Below, in pieces: positions 37,825-45,309 of a DNA stretch of 64,000 nucleotides. Under the pieces are notes generated by a model, which worked only from the letters and a program-made list of their open reading frames with translations, had not been told where the DNA came from and did not search any database. Position numbers and translations under genes: made by a program. The stretch covers positions 620,001 through 684,000 of the forward strand of contig NZ_WHUG01000001.1 in the NCBI RefSeq assembly GCF_009380215.1, in the 5' to 3' direction. Source of the stretch: Rugamonas aquatica (GTDB taxonomy: Bacteria; Pseudomonadota; Gammaproteobacteria; Burkholderiales; Burkholderiaceae_D). Positions within the stretch are counted from its first letter, which is position 1, and the number at the start of each line of letters is the position of its first letter.

Positions 37825-38193
37825 TTATGGCGTGGCGACCAACGCGCGCAGCGCCTCGAGTTCTGCGGTCGATTCGGCGTTGAGGCGCTCTTCAAGCGCG
37901 CCATAGCAGATGACCAGTTGCCGACCGAGCGGCGTAAGCGTGGCCCCGCCGCCGCCTTTACCGCCGCTGGAGGTCTCGACGACTGGGCGGCCCAGCGCTT
38001 GGTTCAGTGCGTCGAGCAGCAGCCACGCCCGCTTGTAGGGTATCTCCAGCGATCTGGCCGCCGCCGCGATCGAGCGCGTCTCGCCGATGCGTCGTAGCAG
38101 GTCGACCTTTCCGGGACCGATGGAGATGTGGTCGCCGATGTAGATGCGAGGGCGAACCAGGATAGCTTGTTGCGGCGAGTCGGCGATGTTCAT
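37825..38193 (-). CDS. modE: ModE-type regulator, DNA-binding domain only
   Basis: A 122-residue LysR-like winged-helix protein: IGPGKVDLLRRIGETRSIAAAARSLEIPYKRAWLLLDALN then TSSGGKGGGGATLTPLGRQL, which is the ModE N-terminal signature. E. coli ModE (262 residues) has two C-terminal TOBE/Mop sensor domains that are absent here, as in many proteobacterial short ModE proteins. How it senses molybdate is therefore unclear; ModC's TOBE domain or a separate Mop protein could take part. It lies upstream of modA on the same strand with the operator between them. Confidence 0.85.
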   Translation of the reverse strand: MNIADSPQQAILVRPRIYIGDHISIGPGKVDLLRRIGETRSIAAAARSLEIPYKRAWLLLDALNQALGRPVVETSSGGKGGGGATLTPLGRQLVICYGALEERLNAESTAELEALRALVATP

Positions 38194-38373
38194 GGGCCGA
38201 GCCTAGCGGAAAACCGGTGCAGCGGCAAGGTCACCCGAACAGGCCCGCCGCATGCCGCGACCTTGGCCGGCCACGCAGCGAAGCGACGTGGTGGTGGATA
38301 CGAGTGGAATGGCGGTATTTGGCGCTATAATCTTTAATATTCTTAATGACGCGCCGGCCGCGCCAGGCCCCTG

Positions 38374-39156
38374 ATGCGTTATCCCAAGCCGCAAAAAGGC
38401 AACCCGCACAAGCTGACGATCGACCAGCATATCTTTCCCAATGCCTGCATATCCCGCTTCGCCGGCGAGAATGGAACGGTGCAGGTACGCCGAAAAAGTG
38501 GCGAACCAGATCTGTGGCTCACGCCGAAGAACTCTTATTTTTGTGCGCGCCGGCTGTGGGATCAGAAGGCCGAAGCCGTCTTCATGAAGGCGATCGAGGA
38601 TCGATATCAGGACGTCGCAAGAAACATCGTCGCCGGCACCGTGACCACGCTCGATGTCGAAATGACTGAGGCCGTCACCGACCTGTATCTGCTGTGGACG
38701 CTCCGGCACCAGCGTTACCTCAATCCGCTTCCCGACATTAGAATAAACATGGTGGCGCCGGAGCGTGAAATGTCGGTCGACACGCAGGAGATCCTGGAGT
38801 CGAATGGGTATCTGTTCGCCGCGCAAGACAACACCATCCCGAGCCGTTTCATGACCGGCATTCGCTTTGTCATCGAGATGGACAGGGAGCGGCAAAGAAT
38901 GGCTGGCAAGCGATGGGGCATATTGACGTCGACCGAGGCCGAATTCCTGGTGCCGGACAATTTTTCGGCATATTCCGTGCTGCCATTGTCGCCGACGATT
39001 GCACTTGTGGAGGGGCACGCCGACCAGCGGATCGGCTTCAAACAGGTCGCAGACATCAACGGCCAGGCGGTCCACGGCTGCCGCCGCTATTATTTTGCCC
39101 GGGACATCACGCGCTGCCCGATCCTCAAACACGGCATCCTGGATGGTCTGTTCTAG
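38374..39156 (+). CDS. DUF4238-like protein of unknown function
   Basis: A 260-residue soluble protein whose start, KLTIDQHIFPNACISRFAG, resembles the H-x-x-P...F-x-x-F motif at the N-terminus of DUF4238 proteins. Helices rich in Asp/Glu/Arg follow (MTEAVTDLYLLWTLRHQRY). No signal peptide. It stands alone, convergent with the next gene, in the accessory part of the transposon, where DUF4238 genes are common passengers. The start lacks a clear Shine-Dalgarno. The family resemblance is by eye. Confidence 0.6.
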   Translation: MRYPKPQKGNPHKLTIDQHIFPNACISRFAGENGTVQVRRKSGEPDLWLTPKNSYFCARRLWDQKAEAVFMKAIEDRYQDVARNIVAGTVTTLDVEMTEAVTDLYLLWTLRHQRYLNPLPDIRINMVAPEREMSVDTQEILESNGYLFAAQDNTIPSRFMTGIRFVIEMDRERQRMAGKRWGILTSTEAEFLVPDNFSAYSVLPLSPTIALVEGHADQRIGFKQVADINGQAVHGCRRYYFARDITRCPILKHGILDGLF

Positions 39157-39167
39157 AGTCCGACGGG

Positions 39168-39713
39168 CTAGGCTATTTCCTCTGCCGAGATCAGCCCAAG
39201 ATCCACGAGCAACTGCCCCCAGACGAATACCAGCATGCAAACAAGATCGGGGCCGGAGATACTGTTGTTTCGCGTCCTGACCATGATTTCCTGAACGGCT
39301 GTAGGCTGCTGTCCAGCTGTGGCCGGATCGATTTGAAAGTCGATCATGGTGATCACTTCGGGGCCCGCGTCGGCATTCACCACGAAATGCTTGGCGGCAG
39401 TGGCAAGCTGAAAACTCATGTTCATCCACGGGTTGTTCGCTGTCAGGAAATTGCCAAAATCCCGTGAGCCGGCAATTTTGCGACCGGCGACCTGATGGAG
39501 AAAATCGAGCTGGCAAGCCCGACCAAGGGCCTCGTACACCCAGTCTTTCATCTGCCATGCACTTGTCACGGTGTTCATCACGGCATAGGCGCGCTGCGTC
39601 AAATCGTCAGGCGGGTTCTGGTGAAGTACGCCGGCTTCATACCGCATTTTGCGGAACAAGTCCGCTGGCGTTTGCAGGGAAAAGGTGCGGGCATTGTGAT
39701 CAGCGGGTGGCAT
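39168..39713 (-). CDS. Uncharacterised 181-aa protein
   Basis: I do not recognise the family. The protein is soluble, with two hydrophobic stretches (MNMSFQLATAA; GPDLVCMLVFVWGQLLVDLGLI near the C-terminus). The ATG at 39713 follows GAGGAGG with 6-nt spacing, a strong ribosome binding site. It lies downstream of the tnpS-like recombinase gene on the same strand (48 nt) and could be co-transcribed with it. Possibly another defence-type passenger; nothing in the sequence proves this. Confidence 0.6.
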   Translation of the reverse strand: MPPADHNARTFSLQTPADLFRKMRYEAGVLHQNPPDDLTQRAYAVMNTVTSAWQMKDWVYEALGRACQLDFLHQVAGRKIAGSRDFGNFLTANNPWMNMSFQLATAAKHFVVNADAGPEVITMIDFQIDPATAGQQPTAVQEIMVRTRNNSISGPDLVCMLVFVWGQLLVDLGLISAEEIA

Positions 39714-39761
39714 GGGCGACCTCCTCAAAATGCGATGTTATTGGTACCAGGAGCACTAAGG

Positions 39762-40724
39762 CTACAGCCTATCTAATTCGTGCACACGACGAAGTACTCC
39801 ATGCTCCATCCGGTCCTTCGCGAACGAGACTGAGGCATCGAGATATCGTAACGCCGACTTGATGTCCCGCCAACCCACATATTCCATGAGGCTCTTCACG
39901 TCCCAGCCATCGGACGCCGCCCAATTCGCGAATCCCCGCCGCAGCGAATGGCCGCTGTATGCGCCAGCCGCGGCCAGTCCCGCATTTTTCAGCATTGCCC
40001 GCAACAGCGGCGCGATGCTGTCGATATGTAGGCCATTTTCTCCGACATGCCCCCAGCGATCAATCGCGCGATAGACGGGGCCGGAGGTCAGTTGCGCGGC
40101 ACCGACCCAGTCCAGGTAGGCATCGACCGGACACAGGCGCGACAATGCGGGCGCCCGGAAAGTGGTGCCGAGATTTTGTCGATCGCCCTTGGTTCGACCG
40201 AGAAAGCAGCTGATGCCTTCGCCGGCGCTGGCCTCGACATGCTCGACACGGAGACGGCTCAGCTCGTCGCTGCGAAATCCACGCCAGAAGCCGAGCAGGA
40301 TCAGCGACTTGTCGCGCAGATTGCGCAGCTCGCCGGCGCGATCGCTTCCACGCCGGGCGGCATCGACAGCGCGATCGAGCGTGCCAACGACGCGCTCCAG
40401 TTCATCGAGTTGCAGGGGTTTTGCCTGTTTCTCCTGCGCCGGATGCAGGGCCCTGATCCCGCGCATGGCCTGGCGGACAATCGGCGCCTTGGTTGGATCA
40501 GGAAAACCTTGGGCGGTGTGCCACTGGGCGAGCGCCGCTAGACGCTGCCGCAGCGTACCGACAGCCAGCGTATCGGCATATTCCGCTAGGTAGCGCGCCA
40601 CGCCATCGGCTGTGGCGGGCAACATGCCTTTCCATTGCACTTCGAAGTGCTCGATGGCGGCGCGGTAACTCTGACGAGTGTTGTCCCGCGTCGCAGCTTC
40701 GATGTATTGATCGAGTTTTGACAT
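39762..40724 (-). CDS. tnpS: Tyrosine recombinase, TnpS-like
   Basis: A 320-residue tyrosine recombinase with a SAM-like N-terminal domain (TRQSYRAAIEHF) and catalytic residues Arg151 (FRSDEL), Lys179 (GRTKG), His259 and Arg262 (HSLRR), Trp285 (GWRD) and nucleophile Tyr294 (ALRYLD). Size and the divergent coiled-coil partner at 41712 match TnpS (about 323 aa) of Tn4651-type Tn3 transposons, where TnpS and TnpT resolve cointegrates. The start at 40724 lies 4 nt behind the stop of the Abi-like gene, so both are one operon. Here it rides in a Tn7-like element. Confidence 0.8.
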   Translation of the reverse strand: MSKLDQYIEAATRDNTRQSYRAAIEHFEVQWKGMLPATADGVARYLAEYADTLAVGTLRQRLAALAQWHTAQGFPDPTKAPIVRQAMRGIRALHPAQEKQAKPLQLDELERVVGTLDRAVDAARRGSDRAGELRNLRDKSLILLGFWRGFRSDELSRLRVEHVEASAGEGISCFLGRTKGDRQNLGTTFRAPALSRLCPVDAYLDWVGAAQLTSGPVYRAIDRWGHVGENGLHIDSIAPLLRAMLKNAGLAAAGAYSGHSLRRGFANWAASDGWDVKSLMEYVGWRDIKSALRYLDASVSFAKDRMEHGVLRRVHELDRL

Positions 40725-40728
40725 GGGA

Positions 40729-41499
40729 TCAGTGTCCGACCTTGACCCGGATATAGTTAAAAATTGTTCGGGTTGCATTGGCGGCCAGGTGGGCTTCCGG
40801 TTCGCCCAGCAGGTCCTCGGAAGGATGCGCAACGCTGCCGTTGTTACGCAGGGAGTTGATGGCGTCGATCGTGTTCGCAAACCCGTACAGCACGCGCACC
40901 AGATCCTTGTCATAGGAGCCCAGGTCCTTGAGTATCGGGTGAGCCGTGCGTAACGACTTGAACAACGCGGTGATCGAAGCGTCCTCCGCGACTGGGAGCG
41001 CGTTTTCGGCGCACAGGCTGCGAAAGTAGCCGTGCAGAGCGGTATGCAGGCGGTCGACCGTGCTGACAGGGCCACTCAGTTGCAACAGGTGCTCGGCATC
41101 GGCCAAGGCCCGAACCACCACATCCTCGCTCGACATGCCTGCCGGCGCCGCAGCCTGCACGTTTCCGGCCTCCATCAAAACAAACGCCGAAATCTCCGGG
41201 ATCGCCGTGATCAGATGCCTGGTGAGCTTCGGATGATTGATCAGCAATTCGATGACGGCAGGATCGGTGCTGGCGAAGAATTCAAGCGCCTTGAATACGC
41301 AGTCGCGGTAGTCGTCATCCCCGAAATACAAGCTGCGCAGAAGTCGGTCGTGGCCTTGGATGTATTCGTGCTGGCCCGACTCGTAGCCGAATTCCTTCCA
41401 GTCGTCGGCCTTGAACTCTGAACCGATGGCACGCTGTAACGAGAGCATGAGCTTGCCGCGTTTTTTTGGGTCGAACATGAAATCGTCGATTGTTTCCAC
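40729..41499 (-). CDS. Abi-C-like protein (abortive-infection type C-terminus)
   Basis: A 256-residue protein. The C-terminal 65 residues (LVRVLYGFANTIDAINSLRNNGSVAHPSEDLL...) match the pattern of the abortive-infection C-terminal family: a helix, then LRN..G.AH, then a closing helix ending NYIRVKVG. The N-terminal part is helical and unfamiliar. I chose the GTG at 41499 because TGGAGG stands 5 nt upstream; the earlier ATG has no ribosome binding site. It is inserted between the divergent tnpT and tnpS genes and is translationally close to tnpS. A phage-defence function is inference from the domain. Confidence 0.6.
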   Translation of the reverse strand: METIDDFMFDPKKRGKLMLSLQRAIGSEFKADDWKEFGYESGQHEYIQGHDRLLRSLYFGDDDYRDCVFKALEFFASTDPAVIELLINHPKLTRHLITAIPEISAFVLMEAGNVQAAAPAGMSSEDVVVRALADAEHLLQLSGPVSTVDRLHTALHGYFRSLCAENALPVAEDASITALFKSLRTAHPILKDLGSYDKDLVRVLYGFANTIDAINSLRNNGSVAHPSEDLLGEPEAHLAANATRTIFNYIRVKVGH

Positions 41500-41585
41500 T
41501 GTGCCTCCAGGAAGAGCGCGACCGGATGTCGCGGCCAAACGCCGGATTACGAAACCTTGGGCTGAAAAGACGCCGTTTTATAGCA

Positions 41586-41618
41586 TCACACCGGATAAAC
41601 CCACTTTATCCGATGTGA
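41586..41618. other. Candidate recombinase core site (inverted 14-mers)
   Basis: TCACACCGGATAAA and TTTATCCGATGTGA are inverted repeats with 13 of 14 positions matching, separated by 5 bp (CCCAC). They lie in the 212-bp intergenic space between the tnpS operon and tnpT. This is the arrangement expected of a tyrosine-recombinase crossover site and the location of the rst site in Tn4651. Confidence 0.65.
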
Positions 41619-41711
41619 AATCCAAACGCAATCAGCTTGAAAGCAGTTGAAATATAGTATGTAATAACGTGGTACGTAATATATTATCTTATTTCATCCT
41701 CGGGAGACCCC

Positions 41712-42755
41712 ATGGCACGCAGCGGGCTATACAAATCGGACGTACAAAAGGCGCGTGACGCCCTCATTGCCCAGGGTGTAAACCCGTCGGTGGACGCCGT
41801 TCGCGTGGCGCTGGGGAACACGGGCTCCAAAACCACGATCCACAAGTACCTCAAGGAGTTGGAGGAAGAGGATGGCGGTGCCGGCCGCAGGCGCAGCTCG
41901 ATCAGTGAGACGTTACAGGACCTAGTCGAACGGCTGGCCGTGCGGCTGGAGGATGAGGCCCAGGAACGGATAGCGGCGGCCCGCGTCGCATCCGATGCGA
42001 AGGCGGTCGAACAGGCGGCGCTGCTGCAGGCGGCCCAGAACGAAAATGCGCAACAACGGGCACGCGTGCTGGAACTGCAAGCGACCGTCCAGGAGCAGGC
42101 GGCGGCATTGGCGGCCAGCCGTAGCGACCTTCAAAGGGAATCGACTGCGCGTCAGGTCACAGAACAGCAAGTGACCGACCTGCAGCAACGGCTTGCCGAG
42201 AACGAGGCGCACCGCCAATCGCTAGAGGAAAAGCACCAGCACGCGCGCCAGGCCCTGGAGCACTATCGCCAGTCGGTAAAAGAGCAGCGCGAGGCCGACA
42301 TCCGTCGCCACGAACAGCAGATCCAGCAAGTGCACGCCGAACTGCGGCAGGCACAACAGACGGTCGTCGTGAAACAGGAGGAAACGACCCGTCTAAACCA
42401 GGAGGGGGCGAAGTTGGTGTTGGAGTTGTCGCACACCAAGCAGAACCTTTACGAGCAGCTGACGCAGGTCCGCAAGCTGGAGCAAAAAGTCGATTCGCTG
42501 CAATCGCTGCATATGCACGCCTCCGATACCGAGCGCCAACTGGTCAGTAAAATCGCTGAAGCTGAACTACTGAACGAACAGCTGAACAATGCCAACGACC
42601 AGATCGCGCCGATCAAGGTACAGGTCCGGGAGTTGGAGCTCTTGCTGGCCCAGGCCAATGCGAAGGCGCAGGCACAGGAGCAAATCGGAGAGCAGCTGCG
42701 AGCCTATCTCGACAAGATCGCCGCCACTTCCACCGCGTCAGAGGACGGCAAGTAA
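41712..42755 (+). CDS. tnpT: TnpT-like KfrA_N coiled-coil DNA-binding protein
   Basis: A 347-residue protein. The N-terminal 55 residues (GLYKSDVQKARDALIAQGVNPSVDAVRVALGNTGSKTTIHKYLKEL) are a KfrA-type DNA-binding domain. Residues about 75-335 are an almost unbroken alpha-helical coiled coil rich in Gln, Glu, Ala and Arg. This is the architecture of TnpT (about 332 aa), the accessory factor for TnpS recombination, and of plasmid KfrA. The ATG follows GGGAG. It is divergent from the tnpS operon with the candidate core site between. Confidence 0.78.
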   Translation: MARSGLYKSDVQKARDALIAQGVNPSVDAVRVALGNTGSKTTIHKYLKELEEEDGGAGRRRSSISETLQDLVERLAVRLEDEAQERIAAARVASDAKAVEQAALLQAAQNENAQQRARVLELQATVQEQAAALAASRSDLQRESTARQVTEQQVTDLQQRLAENEAHRQSLEEKHQHARQALEHYRQSVKEQREADIRRHEQQIQQVHAELRQAQQTVVVKQEETTRLNQEGAKLVLELSHTKQNLYEQLTQVRKLEQKVDSLQSLHMHASDTERQLVSKIAEAELLNEQLNNANDQIAPIKVQVRELELLLAQANAKAQAQEQIGEQLRAYLDKIAATSTASEDGK

Positions 42756-42823
42756 TCCATTCTTCACTTGATGCAACAAGGGCAAGCTTATAATTGTTTT
42801 TTGAGAAAGCAGCGAGGATGGTT

Positions 42824-43522
42824 ATGAAAACACTGATATTGACGTGTTCGGCAGTAGTCGCCTTAACTGGGTGCGGGGAAACGGAGCGCTCTACGGCATC
42901 ATCGGCAAAAACCACTTCCATTGCCCCAACAGTTCAAGTGGCGGGAGCACTGGCAGCATCCAGCCCCAGTGCCACCACAGTCGCGGACGTTATCCCGCAG
43001 GCAGCCTCAGTTGACGTGTGGGCCGACCTTAACCCAGAAACCTTTCGAAGACAGTACGATGAGCTGGCGAAGACTGACGGCAGCGATACGATCAAACGGA
43101 TGAACAAGACAAAGGAAGGGGTTGTGGTGACGCTCAATGACGAGCGTTTTCAAATCGCGATAGCTGAAATGAAAAGGCTCGATCTGGCGAATGGCCGGTT
43201 CGAGAGCAAGCTTGGAATTCGGCTGTCCGTCAACGGGGCGCGCAAGGTAACGGAAATCAGGGTAGTGGGTGATCGATCTGATCCAATCAATCTCATGCGG
43301 TTCATCGGCGCAGTGGGTATGATCAACACTATGCTGAATCCTGGCCAAGACGAGAAAACCAACATGAACTTCATCGAATCTCTAAACCTCATGAGAGGCG
43401 ATGATGACGCGTCCATTGGGCAGCCGGTTGCATCCTTCAATCACGGCGCCGCGTTTGCGTGTGTATCAGTGCCTTCCGAAAAATCGACAGGCCTTGGCTG
43501 CATTGTTACGCCGCGATCGTAG
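42824..43522 (+). CDS. Lipoprotein of unknown function
   Basis: A 232-residue protein with a lipoprotein signal (MKTLILTCSAVVALTGC; lipobox LTGC), a Ser/Ala/Thr-rich linker, and a soluble domain of about 165 residues with no family I recognise. The ATG at 42824 stands 6 nt from GAGG; an ATG two codons earlier is also possible. It follows tnpT after a short gap but has its own AT-rich upstream region, so it may be an independent cargo gene. Confidence 0.65.
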   Translation: MKTLILTCSAVVALTGCGETERSTASSAKTTSIAPTVQVAGALAASSPSATTVADVIPQAASVDVWADLNPETFRRQYDELAKTDGSDTIKRMNKTKEGVVVTLNDERFQIAIAEMKRLDLANGRFESKLGIRLSVNGARKVTEIRVVGDRSDPINLMRFIGAVGMINTMLNPGQDEKTNMNFIESLNLMRGDDDASIGQPVASFNHGAAFACVSVPSEKSTGLGCIVTPRS

Positions 43523-43670
43523 TTCGACGTTTCGATAAGCCTGCTCATGGTCAAAGGGTGATCACGGACCCGATACCTGTCCCGTGTCCACGCATTCTGC
43601 GTCCGCGCCTACCTCAGCAAGCCAGCAGCTAAATTTATCTCGATACGTTCAGTTGAGAATTAGGAAGAAA

Positions 43671-44134
43671 ATCATAAAACCACTCTGGATCATTCGTCCC
43701 GCGACGCCGGAGGACCGGCACGCTATTGCCCGCCATCGCTATTTGGTGATGCAGAGAAGGAAACGGATCTCGATGCCTATTCGGCTTGGGTCGCCGAAGC
43801 AATTGAAGCAGGGCGCTATATCGGACTGCTCGTTGAACAAGACGGCAATACGATTGCGGGGGCGGGAATTACCGTGCTCGATTGGGGGCCGACAAGGGGC
43901 GATAGCTGCACTGAGCGGGGGAGGGTCGTGAACGTCTTTACCGCGCCGGCTTGGCGCCGCCATGGCATTGCCAAGCAACTCGTAACGGCCTTGATCGACA
44001 TGGCGGAAACTCAAGGAATCAACACCTTCAGCCTGGCTGCGACGGACGACGCAGTAGATATGTACGCTCAGCTTGGCTTTGCGCCGTACCAGAGCGAGAT
44101 GTTGCGTAAGGCAAAAGAAGGGGGCGTGATTTGA
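43671..44134 (+). pseudogene. GNAT acetyltransferase with a frameshift
   Basis: Two overlapping frames together encode one GNAT protein: KPLWIIRPATPEDRHAIARHRY in the first, then GDAEKETDLDAYSAWVAEAI through VVNVFTAPAWRRHGIAKQLVTALIDMAE (acetyl-CoA loop R-R-x-G-I-A) and FSLAATDDAVDMYAQLGF in the second. The frames join at about 43740, consistent with loss of one base. The start codon is also unclear; AGGAAG precedes ATC rather than ATG. It is either a decayed gene or carries a sequencing error. Confidence 0.75.
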
Positions 44135-44232
44135 ATTCGCATCAAATGTTGAGTGGACGGATCCGGCCGACAAGTGCGTGACTGAAGCCTTGCTGGCGTC
44201 AAGATGAAAAGGGTACTTGTGTGCTGCGATGA

Positions 44233-44796
44233 TTAGGTGTGCGCTAAGGTCACTGCAGTCGCACCATAGAACGCGCTGCTGGCATTCTCAACGTACTGGC
44301 TTGGATTTGCAGGAAGAATCCAGGTCGCCACCAGTAAAAACCGTCCCGTGCAAGCAGGATCGAGATTTACGCGATCTCTAGCTGACTTCATGGCTTTCAT
44401 AACGCGCTCGCCTGGCTCGGCAGGGAGTCGTTGCGCACCGCCGAGGAGCAACGTGACGGTAGATGATCGGCGGTGCGTGACGTCCGCCAGAACGTCTGCC
44501 AGCGTCAATTCGCCCATCCTTTCTACAGGGGGGCATTCAATCCCGCATTGCGCGCGAAGCACTTGAACGAGGTGCGGTAGCCCATCTTCAACCATGAGAT
44601 GTGCGGCATCAACGACTGCAACGCACATCCCACCGGCCTGCAGCATTGGGGCCAGGTCCCAAAAAAATTGAGCGGACTCTTCGTTGGAGCGTACTTGAAC
44701 AAACACGCCAGAAGCCAGTCCGTTATCGAGCGGCCCAGGAGACAGCAATTGCTTGGCTAACTGGCACGTACTCAGGGAGGGAATTGTCATGAGCAT
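44233..44796 (-). CDS. Degenerate AAA+-like protein at the transposon right end
   Basis: A 187-residue protein. The order of motifs resembles TniB/AAA-type ATPases: VAVVDAAHLMV, then TLLLGGAQRLPAEPGERVMKAMKSARD, then RFLLVATW...SQYVENASSAFYGA, which parallels the IDEAQ / LKAARD / VFTGS / K-QPFFG pattern of such proteins. However, no Walker A (GxxGxGKT) is present and the Walker B Asp-Glu is replaced by Gly-Gly. It can hardly hydrolyse ATP. It lies about 290 bp inside the right end, transcribed inward. A regulatory role in transposition is speculation. The start at 44796 or 44790 is uncertain. Confidence 0.45.
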   Translation of the reverse strand: MLMTIPSLSTCQLAKQLLSPGPLDNGLASGVFVQVRSNEESAQFFWDLAPMLQAGGMCVAVVDAAHLMVEDGLPHLVQVLRAQCGIECPPVERMGELTLADVLADVTHRRSSTVTLLLGGAQRLPAEPGERVMKAMKSARDRVNLDPACTGRFLLVATWILPANPSQYVENASSAFYGATAVTLAHT

Positions 44797-45083
44797 GAAG
44801 GGGCAGCTTAAACGGCGTCTTTGTCGCCATGTGGATACTCGAATGATACTCACTTCACGACGGATTGTCGAAACGGGGGATTTACGAACAATGTTTCCAT
44901 CGGGGCGTTGATTACAGCAGTCCCAGCGGGTCTGGCTAGGGGCTTGAGTACTATCTGTATGAGAACTTCGCATTTCTGCCAGAGACGACATTGCCGCAAC
45001 ACCTGGCTGCGTGCTACCGCATCGACGACACCGTGGTTCCGGGATTACGTCAATCTGCATACTCGGAAAACGAGTGCAAATCT

Positions 45084-45102
45084 TTACCTAAACATGCATA
45101 CG
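45084..45102 (+). repeat. Inner right-end TnsB-type site, inverted
   Basis: TTACCTAAACATGCATACG carries the same core as the end sites but points in the direction opposite to the two outer right-end copies. Confidence 0.6.
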
Positions 45103-45129
45103 AGAAGTGAAAACGACTCAAAAGCTCCA

Positions 45130-45148
45130 TGTATTCAGGTTTAGGTAA
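45130..45148 (-). repeat. Second right-end TnsB-type site
   Basis: The complement reads TTACCTAAACCTGAATACA. It stands exactly 23 bp inside the outer right site, a compact array as at the right end of Tn7. Confidence 0.75.
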
Positions 45149-45152
45149 CGGA

Positions 45153-45178
45153 TGTATTCAGATTTAGGTAAGAGCACT
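45153..45178 (-). repeat. Right terminal inverted repeat and outer TnsB-type site
   Basis: The complement begins AGTGCTC and continues TTACCTAAATCTGAATACA. It matches the left terminus in 15 of the first 16 bases and abuts the ACGAG duplication. Confidence 0.8.
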
Positions 45179-45183
45179 ACGAG
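45179..45183. repeat. 5-bp target site duplication, right copy
   Basis: ACGAG, identical to 9289-9293, directly outside the right terminal repeat. Confidence 0.8.
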
Positions 45184-45250
45184 GTGTATTTTGGAGAGAA
45201 TTTTAAGGCTGACTGTATTTTACATAATATAAATTATGCGAAATTGGCCC

Positions 45251-45309
45251 TGTAGGAGCTAAGATGTAATGTCCGGTTCTAGCAAACCTCAAATGTCCGG
45301 CCTCCTACA
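45251..45309. repeat. 59-bp insertion-sequence-like debris
   Basis: Inverted 8-mers TGTAGGAG and CTCCTACA bound a 59-bp stretch that holds two direct copies of AATGTCCGG. The TGT...ACA ends suggest insertion-sequence or MITE debris. It supplies the last codons of the truncated gene at 45279. Confidence 0.4.

Larger units (their letters stand above)
9294..45178. mobile_element. 35.9-kb Tn7-like transposon carrying metal-resistance and molybdate genes
   Basis: The ends are imperfect inverted repeats AGCGCTCTTACCTAAA (9294-9309) and its complement at 45163-45178 (15 of 16 identical), flanked by a perfect ACGAG duplication. The same TTACCTAAA core recurs inside both ends, spaced widely on the left and closely on the right, as for TnsB sites in Tn7. 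Transposition genes tnsA-like, tnsB, tnsC and tniQ (9931-15159) lie beside the left end, reading inward. The cargo comprises cus, czc, CDF, merR, MerT-like and mod genes plus a TnpS/TnpT-type recombination module and Tn3 remnants. No Cas gene or CRISPR array is present, so this is not a CRISPR-associated transposon. The target is intergenic; no glmS, tRNA or other known attachment gene is seen beside it. Confidence 0.88.

Noticed and set aside
38203..39558. 451-codon minus-strand frame across the DUF4238-like gene and its neighbour
   Set aside because: Overlaps two frames with better start signals and more protein-like sequence; its own translation shows no domain.
9294..45178. CRISPR-associated transposon (CAST)
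   Set aside because: No Cas5-8 or Cas12k gene, no CRISPR array and only one TniQ protein; an ordinary protein-guided Tn7-like element fits better.
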